A stretch of 5,917 nucleotides of DNA. Origin: Acidimicrobiales bacterium. GTDB taxonomy: Bacteria > Actinomycetota > Acidimicrobiia > Acidimicrobiales > Aldehydirespiratoraceae. The notes beneath the pieces are model-generated. The model had not been told where the DNA came from. It saw only the letters and a list, made by a program, of their open reading frames with translations, and did not search any database. Shown piece after piece: positions 1 through 5,320 of this stretch. The position numbers and the translations under genes are program-made. How positions within the stretch are numbered: position 1 is the first letter of the stretch; each line of letters begins with the position of its first letter. The stretch covers positions 1 to 5,917 of the forward strand of contig BQJV01000223.1 in assembly GCA_021604885.1 (NCBI GenBank), in the 5' to 3' direction.

Positions 1-916
1 CCGTCCGGTGGTCCGGCGCCGCCTGTTCGGTTCGGGCGAGGAGCAGGAGGTCGTCGATCATGCGCTGGAGCGTGTCGACCTCCTCCAGCACGCTCCGATG
101 CGTCGCCTCGAGATCGGCCCCGCCGGGATGCGTGATGTCGACCTCGAGCTCCGACCGCATGCGAGCGAGCGGAGTCCGCAGCTCATGCGACGCGTCCGCG
201 GTGAACTCCCGCTGGCGGGCGTGAGCGTCCTCGACGCGCTCGAGCATCGCGTTCATCGTCGACGCCAGCCGCGAGATCTCGTCGCTGCCGTCGGGCACCG
301 GCACCCGCCGGTCGAGCCGGTCGGCACCGATCGCCTCGACCTCGCCCCGGATCGCCTCGACCGGACGCAACGTCCGCCCGACGAGCACCCACACGGCGGC
401 CACCAGGAGAAGCGTGACCGCCGGCACGACCACACCGAGCGTTGCGACGAGGATGGTCTGCGACTCGTTGATGTCGTCGATGCTCTGGGCGACGTGCACG
501 ACGAACCCGTCGTCGATCCCGCGGCTGAGCACGCGGAACCGGTCGTCGTCGACCGCGACGGTCGACGATTCGCTGATCCGCTCGCCGTTCGCAGCGGGCG
601 CGATCGGATCGCCGGCGATGGACGCGTGACTCGCCCCGACGACCACCCCGTCCGCATCCACGATCTGGGCGACGGTGTCGTTCACGGCCGCGAGCAGTGG
701 GTCGTCCAGTGGCTCCCGCTCCTCGACGAGCGACTCGATGTCATCGGCCCGGAGCCGGAGGTTGTCGTCGATGCCGGCGATCCGCAGCTGACGAAGGGTC
801 ACGACGAGCGCGACGGACGCCACCACGAGAATGAGCGCGAACAGGACACCGGCGAGCGACGCGACCTGCGCACGAACCGAGCGGCCGGCGAGAAACCGGA
901 TGCGGCGGTCACGCAT
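1..916 (-). CDS. Sensor histidine kinase, HAMP/HisKA type (3' end off the window)
   Basis: Membrane sensor kinase of a two-component system, partner of the response regulator just upstream. It should autophosphorylate on a histidine and pass the phosphate to that regulator. The first 305 residues are visible. A basic N-terminus is followed by membrane segment 1 (about residues 18-40), an extracytoplasmic loop of about 110 residues (41-152), membrane segment 2 (about 153-179), a HAMP linker (about 180-233) and the HisKA dimerisation helix. The helix carries the H-box SHELRTP, with phospho-acceptor His244 (codon 185-187). The sequence leaves the window after LLLLART, so the HATPase domain (N, G1, G2 boxes) is not seen; this is window truncation, not a broken gene. 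The ATG at 914-916 lies inside the end of the regulator gene (8-base overlap). No good Shine-Dalgarno precedes it, so translation is probably coupled. The loop has no cysteines and only scattered histidines, and matches no sensor domain I recognise. The signal is unknown. Confidence 0.95.
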   Translation of the reverse strand, partial: MRDRRIRFLAGRSVRAQVASLAGVLFALILVVASVALVVTLRQLRIAGIDDNLRLRADDIESLVEEREPLDDPLLAAVNDTVAQIVDADGVVVGASHASIAGDPIAPAANGERISESSTVAVDDDRFRVLSRGIDDGFVVHVAQSIDDINESQTILVATLGVVVPAVTLLLVAAVWVLVGRTLRPVEAIRGEVEAIGADRLDRRVPVPDGSDEISRLASTMNAMLERVEDAHARQREFTADASHELRTPLARMRSELEVDITHPGGADLEATHRSVLEEVDTLQRMIDDLLLLARTEQAAPDHRT

Positions 917-1583
917 CGGGATTGAGCCGGTAGCCGGCACCGCGCACGGTCTCGATCGACTCCCGGCCGAAGGGATGGTCGATCTTGCGGCGGAGCCGGC
1001 CCATGTAGACCTCGACGATGTTGGGGTCACCGTCGAAGTCGTCGGCCCAGACCCCGTCCAGCACGTCCTTCTTCGACAGCACGGTGTTGGCGCGCCTGAT
1101 GAAGAACTCGAACACGTCGAACTCGCGGGTCGTGAGGCCGATCTCGACGTCGCCGCGCCAGGCTCGACGGGCCCGGGTGTCGATTCGGAGATCGGCGACG
1201 CTGTCCGGTGACCCCTCGGTACTCGTCGAGCGGCGCAGGAGGGCGCGAATACGCGAGACCAGCACCGGGAATCGGACCGGCTTCACGAGATAGTCGTCCG
1301 CTCCGGTGTCCAGCGCCTCCGCCTCGTCCAGGTCGCCGTCCTTCGCGGTCAACATCAGGATCGGCGTCCAGTCCCCCTGTGACCGGAGATCGCGGCAGAT
1401 CTGGTAGCCGTTGCGGCCGGGCAGCATGATGTCGAGCACGATGAGGTCGTAGCGCCCCTCGGTCGCGAGCCAGAGCCCATCGGTGCCGGTGGCCGCGACC
1501 TCGACATGGAACCCCTCGGCCTCGAGGCCGCGGCTGACCGAGGCAGCGATCTTCCGGTCGTCCTCGACCAACAGGAGCTTCAC
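909..1583 (-). CDS. OmpR/PhoB-family response regulator
   Basis: DNA-binding response regulator of 224 residues, the usual length for the OmpR family. The receiver domain (about residues 1-118) has the acidic pocket E7/D8/D9, phospho-acceptor Asp51 in VLDIMLPGRNG (codon 1431-1433), switch Thr79 in MLTAKD, and Lys101 in DDYLVKP. A winged-helix domain follows (about 130-222), with the LTTREFDVFEFF stretch, the recognition region NIVEVYMGRLRRKID and the terminal hairpin ETVRGAGYRL. The start is a GTG, chosen because it gives the canonical N-terminus MKLLLVEDD. No convincing Shine-Dalgarno lies upstream, and a candidate -10 element is only about ten bases away, so the transcript may be leaderless. 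The gene is first in an operon with the kinase. It diverges from the ABC operon across 95 bases that hold 11-base-phased repeats suited to an OmpR-type dimer. Autoregulation and control of the transporter are inferred. The exact orthologue is not recognised. Confidence 0.97.
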   Translation of the reverse strand: MKLLLVEDDRKIAASVSRGLEAEGFHVEVAATGTDGLWLATEGRYDLIVLDIMLPGRNGYQICRDLRSQGDWTPILMLTAKDGDLDEAEALDTGADDYLVKPVRFPVLVSRIRALLRRSTSTEGSPDSVADLRIDTRARRAWRGDVEIGLTTREFDVFEFFIRRANTVLSKKDVLDGVWADDFDGDPNIVEVYMGRLRRKIDHPFGRESIETVRGAGYRLNPDA

Positions 1584-1593
1584 GACCCGCAGT

Positions 1594-1622
1594 TTTACAG
1601 GCCAACCTGAATGCCCGCTGAA
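1594..1622 (-). promoter_or_regulatory. Candidate promoter of the regulator-kinase operon
   Basis: On the minus strand, TTCAGC (1622-1617) and TGTAAA (1599-1594) are separated by 17 bases, matching -35/-10 spacing. The A/T-rich TGTAAAAC stands out in otherwise GC-rich DNA. Transcription from it would begin about at the GTG start codon (1583), giving a very short or absent leader. The -35-like element is also the distal copy of a TTCAG repeat, the arrangement expected for a promoter activated by an OmpR-family protein. Assigned by eye; no start site is proven. Confidence 0.45.
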
Positions 1623-1653
1623 CGAAGGCCGCCCACAGTCAGCGAGCGGTCAG
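1607..1653. promoter_or_regulatory. Symmetric double operator, probable response-regulator binding sites
   Basis: CTGAA occurs at 1607-1611 and again at 1618-1622, and GTCAG at 1638-1642 and again at 1649-1653. Each pair has an 11-base pitch. The core CTGA/TCAG units are exact mirror images about position 1630 (1607 with 1653, 1618 with 1642). OmpR/PhoB-family regulators are known to bind head-to-tail direct repeats with roughly 10-11-base pitch. Two such sites facing opposite ways in a divergent intergenic region would let one regulator serve both operons. The repeat structure is seen; the identity of the binding protein is inferred from the adjacent regulator gene. Confidence 0.5.
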
Positions 1654-1664
1654 GCAGGTCGGCG

Positions 1665-1678
1665 CAGGATCGGCGGCG
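1665..1678 (+). promoter_or_regulatory. Translation or transcription signal of the ABC operon
   Basis: AGGA at 1666-1669 lies nine bases before the ATG at 1679 and could serve as a somewhat distant Shine-Dalgarno. The overlapping CAGGAT (1665-1670) is alternatively a weak -10 element, which would make this transcript nearly leaderless as well. The sequence does not decide between the two. No strong -35 element is visible upstream, which fits a promoter needing activation from the 1638-1653 repeat pair. Confidence 0.3.
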
Positions 1679-2626
1679 ATGATCACCTGCGACCAGATCA
1701 CCGTCTCCTACGGCCGGACGATCGCGGCGGAACGCGTGACCTTCGACGTGGGACCCGGCGAGATCCTCGGCCTGCTCGGACCCAACGGGGCCGGGAAGAC
1801 GAGCGTGATCCGCGCCCTGACCACGATCCTCGAGCCGACCAGCGGATCCGCATGGATCGACGGGTGCCGGCTGACGGACGCGCCCGCGGTGCGGTCGCGG
1901 ATCGGCGTGCTCCCCGAGAGCAGCGGTTATCCGACCGCCCGCTCCGCCCACGAGGTTCTCCGCTTCCACGGGCGCCTCTTCGGAATGGACCGGTCGGCGG
2001 CGATGGATCGAGCGGATGAACTCCTGGAACTCGTCGGTCTCCACGACCAGCGCGACGCCCGCGTGTCCACCTTCAGCCGCGGGATGCGCCAACGACTCGG
2101 GATCGCCCGCGCCCTGATGAATCGCCCACGCGCCCTCTTCCTCGACGAACCGACGCTCGGGCTCGATCCCGCCGGCAAGCAGGAGATCCTGACATTTCTG
2201 CGCGAGGAAGCGATCGCCGGGGGCGGAGCAGTCGTGCTGTGCAGTCACCTTCTCGACGAGGTGGAACGAGTGTGCGACCGCGTCGCGATCATGCACGAAG
2301 GTCGTGTGGTCGCCGACGGGTCCGTCGCGGCGGTCGTCGCGTCCGCCCGGGTACTCGGCGGCGCGCGGGTCGATGTCCGCCCACCGGCCGTCCCGACGAC
2401 CGTCGAGGCCATCAACGAGGTCGAGGGCATGCGGGCGACCTGCCGCACGGGGTCCGCTGGTCGCATCGACGTCGACTTCAAGCCGAACGGGCCGGCGATG
2501 GCGGATCTCGCCCACGAACTCGGCCGACGACGACTGGACTTCACCGCGCTCGAAGCCCGCGGCGCGCGCCTCAGCGACGCGTTCCTCCAACTGACGGGCG
2601 CGACCGGCGAGGTGCTGGCGTCATGA
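1679..2626 (+). CDS. ABC transporter ATP-binding protein (exporter type)
   Basis: Cytoplasmic ATPase subunit of 315 residues, expected to dimerise and drive the permease encoded next. All core motifs are present: Walker A GPNGAGKT (34-41), signature FSRGMRQRL (132-140), Walker B ALFLDEPTLGLDP (152-164) with catalytic Glu157, and switch His190 in LCSHLLDEVE. At the Q-loop the sequence reads GVLPES, with Glu80 where many ABC ATPases have glutamine. Related NosF/GldA-like proteins often have PE here, so this is probably not a defect. About 95 residues follow the nucleotide-binding domain (from about 220), ending in LSDAFLQLTG, the usual C-terminal extension of CcmA/DrrA-type ATPases. It is the first gene of the plus-strand operon and ends in an ATGA overlap with the permease start. 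Substrate unknown; closest in general look to NosF or drug/lipid exporter ATPases. Confidence 0.95.
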   Translation: MITCDQITVSYGRTIAAERVTFDVGPGEILGLLGPNGAGKTSVIRALTTILEPTSGSAWIDGCRLTDAPAVRSRIGVLPESSGYPTARSAHEVLRFHGRLFGMDRSAAMDRADELLELVGLHDQRDARVSTFSRGMRQRLGIARALMNRPRALFLDEPTLGLDPAGKQEILTFLREEAIAGGGAVVLCSHLLDEVERVCDRVAIMHEGRVVADGSVAAVVASARVLGGARVDVRPPAVPTTVEAINEVEGMRATCRTGSAGRIDVDFKPNGPAMADLAHELGRRRLDFTALEARGARLSDAFLQLTGATGEVLAS

Positions 2627-3402
2627 CGGCCCGGACCACGGCCGGTTGGCAGGTCGTCGCGGTCCAGGAACTCCGCGACCTATGGCGCTCGACCAAGGGG
2701 CTCAGCGTGCTGTTCGGATTCACCGTCCTGCTGAGCGCGATGGCCTACGCCGCCGCGAGCGAGGCCGACCTGAACCTCCTCGACTCCCGCGAGTCGGTCG
2801 GGCTGGTCGGCCAAGCGGCCATCGCGCTCGGCGCCCTCGCGGCGCTCGTGGTCAGCGCCGACGCCATCTCGGGCGAACGGGAACGGGGCACGCTCGAGTC
2901 CATTCTGGTGACGCCGCTGTCACGCCGGGATCTCGTGATCGGCAAGCTCGTCGCGGCAAGCACCATGTGGCTCGCCGCCGTCGCGGTTGCCGTGCCCTAC
3001 CTCGCGACGATGGGTCGAGGGCCGGGCATCTCACTCGACGCCGTGCTGACCGTCTGTCTCGCCGGGTCGCTGGCCGCCGCCGCGCTGACTGCTCTCGGGC
3101 TCGCGATCAGTGCCGTCAGCTATTCGAATCGGGCGAGTCTCGCCGCATCGGTCGCTCTCCTGATCCTCCTCGCCGCACCGAGCCAGCTCCCGGCCATCAC
3201 GACCAGGAGCACCCTCGGCTCGATCCTCATCAAGGCGAATCCGGTCGCCGCCGGGATGCGGCTCACCGACCAGGTGCTCGTGAAGCAACACAGCTGGAGC
3301 TCCCAGTGGACGCTCCTGCTCGCGCCGGCGATCGCCGCCGTCGTGCTCACCGGGCTCGCGGTGCGCATGTCCCGCCGACTCGAACTCGGAGACTCGCGAT
3401 GA
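2623..3402 (+). CDS. ABC-2 type transporter permease (NosY-like)
   Basis: Integral membrane subunit of 259 residues, partner of the preceding ATPase. The clearest family mark is the conserved loop SADAISGERERGTLESILVT (about residues 78-97) followed by PLSRRDLVIGK, typical of ABC-2/NosY permeases. Around six hydrophobic segments can be seen at about 27-45, 58-80, 110-130, 142-166, 172-186 and 231-250. The ATG at 2623 overlaps the ATPase stop as ATGA, and GAGGTG at 2609-2614 sits eight bases upstream as a Shine-Dalgarno. The same frame stays open further upstream inside the ATPase gene, but that extension is out-of-frame coding shadow. With one ATPase and one permease gene, the transporter is probably a homodimer of each. 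Direction (export) is inferred from the family; the substrate is not shown. Confidence 0.93.
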   Translation: MTARTTAGWQVVAVQELRDLWRSTKGLSVLFGFTVLLSAMAYAAASEADLNLLDSRESVGLVGQAAIALGALAALVVSADAISGERERGTLESILVTPLSRRDLVIGKLVAASTMWLAAVAVAVPYLATMGRGPGISLDAVLTVCLAGSLAAAALTALGLAISAVSYSNRASLAASVALLILLAAPSQLPAITTRSTLGSILIKANPVAAGMRLTDQVLVKQHSWSSQWTLLLAPAIAAVVLTGLAVRMSRRLELGDSR

Positions 3403-3935
3403 GAACGATCCTGACTCGGACAGCCGGCCTCGCGGCGATCTTCCTCGCCGCGTTGGTCGGCGTGGCCGCGCCGGTCGCCGCCGCCGAACAGATCGTGGTC
3501 GTGGTGGACCCACCCACGGCCGACCTCCGACTCGGCGAGACGACCACACTCACGATTACGGTCACGAACAACGGCGACGCACCCACGGGCCGGCTGGCCG
3601 TGCACATCGACGTGACGAGCCCGACGGGCTCAGGCTCGGTCGATCCGGAGGATTGGACCGCGACGCTCACGCGCCGCATCGACAGCATCGACCCGGGGAC
3701 GACTCGCCGACTCGACTGGAGGCTGCAGCCGATCAGCGGTGGCTCCTTCGTGGCCTATGCCGTTGCCCTCCCGGTGGATGGCGGCACCGACGTCTTCGCG
3801 TCCAACGGCGTGTCCATCACCGTCGAGGAGCGGCGCTCGCTCAACCCGGAAGGCGTGCTTCCCGTCGCCGTCGGCGCACCGGCAGTCGTGGGTGTCCTCC
3901 TCCTCGGCCGTGTGCGCCGCGGCCGGCGGAAGTGA
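3399..3935 (+). CDS. Secreted, membrane-anchored Ig-like (NEW3/CARDB-like) protein
   Basis: Protein of 178 residues. It has a Sec-type signal peptide (about residues 1-29: basic MRTILTR, a hydrophobic core, then PVAAAEQ as a likely cleavage region) and an extracytoplasmic beta-rich domain (about 31-143). A C-terminal hydrophobic span (about 152-170, GVLPVAVGAPAVVGVLLLG) ends in the basic tail RVRRGRRK. The domain starts with LRLGETTTLTITVTNNGDAP and later has SIDPGTTRRLDWRLQPISGG. This is the pattern of NEW3/CARDB immunoglobulin-like folds (ordered strands, an N-N-G-D turn, a P-G-x-T turn). The basic tail predicts that the domain faces outward and the C-terminus is inside. The start overlaps the permease stop as ATGA, with GGAG at 3388-3391 seven bases upstream, so it is co-translated with the transporter. 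A role as accessory or substrate-handling subunit is inferred from position. No catalytic motif is visible. Confidence 0.85.
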   Translation: MRTILTRTAGLAAIFLAALVGVAAPVAAAEQIVVVVDPPTADLRLGETTTLTITVTNNGDAPTGRLAVHIDVTSPTGSGSVDPEDWTATLTRRIDSIDPGTTRRLDWRLQPISGGSFVAYAVALPVDGGTDVFASNGVSITVEERRSLNPEGVLPVAVGAPAVVGVLLLGRVRRGRRK

Positions 3936-3939
3936 CGCG

Positions 3940-4044
3940 ATGAGGCCAGGGCTCGCGCTCGGAATCGTGTGTGGATGGACCGTCCTCGCCGTGTTCGTCG
4001 CGCTGCTGCTGAGCGGCGTGATCGGGTACGGCGGCGGGATCTAG
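3940..4044 (+). CDS. 34-residue single-span membrane peptide
   Basis: Short open frame starting MRPGLALG, with one continuous hydrophobic segment (about residues 5-29, including GWTVLAVFVALLLSGVI) and the glycine-rich end GYGGGI. GGAAG (3928-3932) lies seven bases before the ATG, and only four bases separate it from the preceding stop, the same tight spacing as the rest of the operon. Hydrophobicity, ribosome site and position all favour a real gene. Length alone gives no homology evidence and I do not recognise a family. It may be a small subunit stabilising the ABC permease or the Ig-like protein. Its TAG stop overlaps the stop of the convergent dioxygenase gene. Confidence 0.65.
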   Translation: MRPGLALGIVCGWTVLAVFVALLLSGVIGYGGGI

Positions 4045-5288
4045 CGGCCGCGTCCCGGCGCGTAGCGCTGGTCGGCTTCCGGGTTGTCCGCTGCCTGGAT
4101 CCGGTCCTGGACGTCGGTGAGCTCCGCACGCGCCTCACGGGAGTAGCGCGGGTTGGGCTTGACCTCGTCCCCGGGAAGGGGCGGCAGCCCGAACCCGGAG
4201 TACACCACCTTGCGGGGACGCTCGACCGGCGGATGCGCACGGTGCAGCGTGTCGCTGCAGTGCACGGTGATGTCGCCTGTCTCGGTCTCGAGCATGCGGG
4301 GCTGGAGGTCCAGCTCTCGGTCGCGCATGGTCGCAATGGTGTTTGCACGATGCGAGCCGGGGATGACGCCGAGCGCGCCGCTCACCCGATCGGCGCCGGT
4401 CACCGAGATGCCACACGTCATCCCGCTGCACGCGTAGGAGTGGCGGCCCTGGCCGCAGTCCTTGTGCCACGGGAGATCGCTCAGGCCCTTCACGATGCCG
4501 AGGGGCTTGACCAGTCCTTCGGCGCCGCCCTTGTGTTCGTGTCCGTCACCGGTGACCTCCTTGAGCCACTGGTAACGGTCGGATTCGACGAGATCGCGCA
4601 GTGCTTCGGACTTCTCGTAGAAGAAGAGGACACGCACCGCCTGGTCGACACCGTCCTCGTCCGTCGCCCACCACGACTCGCCGTCATCGGGCGTCGCCCG
4701 TTCGATCCACGTGTCGATGTCATCGGCGACCGCGGCCATCTCGGATTCGTCGAACACACCGCGGATGTGGAGGAACCCGGCCTCGGCGAGGAAGTGGCCG
4801 ATCTCCTCCTTGTCGTCCTCCGGGGTGAACGTACGGTCGAGATCGAGCGGTTCACCATCGAGACCGACGAACTCGATGTCACCGGATTCGTGGACCTTGC
4901 GACCGTCGAGGAGCGCCCGAAGGATCGGCTCCCAGAGGATCCAGGCGTTGATGTCACCGGCGGTGAGCTGCACGCGCGACGTCATCGCGAGGCCCATCGT
5001 CGACTGGCTGTCCTGCACGAGATCGGAGAGCGCGTCCGCGTCCATCTCGGCGACGACACCCGCGCCTTCGAGACCGGCCACCATCGTCATCGTCGAGCCG
5101 TCGGTCCGCAGCGTGAGCGAACGGTCGTCCACGCGCAGCCCGAGGGCCGGCGCGTTCTTGTAGCTCGCGCCCCGGCCGGCAAGGTCGGCGTGGGTGGCGA
5201 GCGCCGTCGGGATCAGATCGTCGAAGACCTCGTCACGCGGGAGATCACGGACGTCCTTCTGGAGACGGGTGCGCTGATCGATCGACAT
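4041..5288 (-). CDS. Phytanoyl-CoA dioxygenase-family protein with SCP2-like N-terminal domain
   Basis: Predicted Fe(II)/2-oxoglutarate-dependent oxygenase of 415 residues; family members hydroxylate fatty acyl-CoAs or other small molecules. The N-terminal part (about residues 20-130) resembles an SCP2 sterol-carrier fold: VFDDLIP, strands around LGLRVDDRSLTLR, then GVVAEMDADALSDLVQ and VQLTAGDINAWILWEPIL. The oxygenase core follows (about 160-370). Its metal triad is probably His275 and Asp277 in PWHKDCG plus His349 in HCSDTLHRAHPP, with Arg359 in ERPRKVVYSGF as the likely 2-oxoglutarate anchor. Substrate-side motifs include VSGALGVIPGSHRAN. The ATG at 5286-5288 is chosen because AGGAGG (5300-5295) lies six bases upstream. 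The frame remains open further upstream, but that would run through the dehydrogenase stop region and lacks family sequence. It follows the dehydrogenase by 32 bases, probably in one operon for lipid or isoprenoid breakdown. The exact substrate is unknown. Confidence 0.88.
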   Translation of the reverse strand: MSIDQRTRLQKDVRDLPRDEVFDDLIPTALATHADLAGRGASYKNAPALGLRVDDRSLTLRTDGSTMTMVAGLEGAGVVAEMDADALSDLVQDSQSTMGLAMTSRVQLTAGDINAWILWEPILRALLDGRKVHESGDIEFVGLDGEPLDLDRTFTPEDDKEEIGHFLAEAGFLHIRGVFDESEMAAVADDIDTWIERATPDDGESWWATDEDGVDQAVRVLFFYEKSEALRDLVESDRYQWLKEVTGDGHEHKGGAEGLVKPLGIVKGLSDLPWHKDCGQGRHSYACSGMTCGISVTGADRVSGALGVIPGSHRANTIATMRDRELDLQPRMLETETGDITVHCSDTLHRAHPPVERPRKVVYSGFGLPPLPGDEVKPNPRYSREARAELTDVQDRIQAADNPEADQRYAPGRGR

Positions 5289-5294
5289 GGACGA

Positions 5295-5300
5295 CCTCCT
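5295..5300 (-). promoter_or_regulatory. Strong Shine-Dalgarno of the dioxygenase gene
   Basis: AGGAGG on the minus strand, six bases before the ATG at 5288. It is the best ribosome-binding site in the window. It fixes the start well downstream of the longest open frame and shows that the 32-base gap after the dehydrogenase is a normal intra-operon gap. Confidence 0.85.
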
Positions 5301-5320
5301 CGTGGTGCCTCCATGGTCGC

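Noticed and set aside
8..925. Long open frame of 305 codons on the plus strand
   Set aside because: It is the antisense shadow of the histidine kinase. The minus-strand frame carries the H-box, HAMP and membrane segments, whereas this frame gives a charged, low-complexity product with no family features.
1595..2590. 331-codon minus-strand frame opposite the ABC ATPase
   Set aside because: Antisense shadow in GC-rich DNA. The plus strand has every ABC motif in the right order.
2239..2622. N-terminal extension of the permease upstream of 2623
   Set aside because: This part is out of frame with the ATPase gene it overlaps and is Arg-rich shadow sequence. The ATGA overlap at 2623 with an upstream GAGGTG is the normal start.
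4055..4071. Seven-base-pair GC hairpin (CCGGCGC, loop GTA, GCGCTGG) just after the plus-strand operon as an intrinsic terminator
   Set aside because: It has no following T tract and one G-T pair, and lies in the coding end of the dioxygenase. Such short hairpins are common by chance at this GC content.
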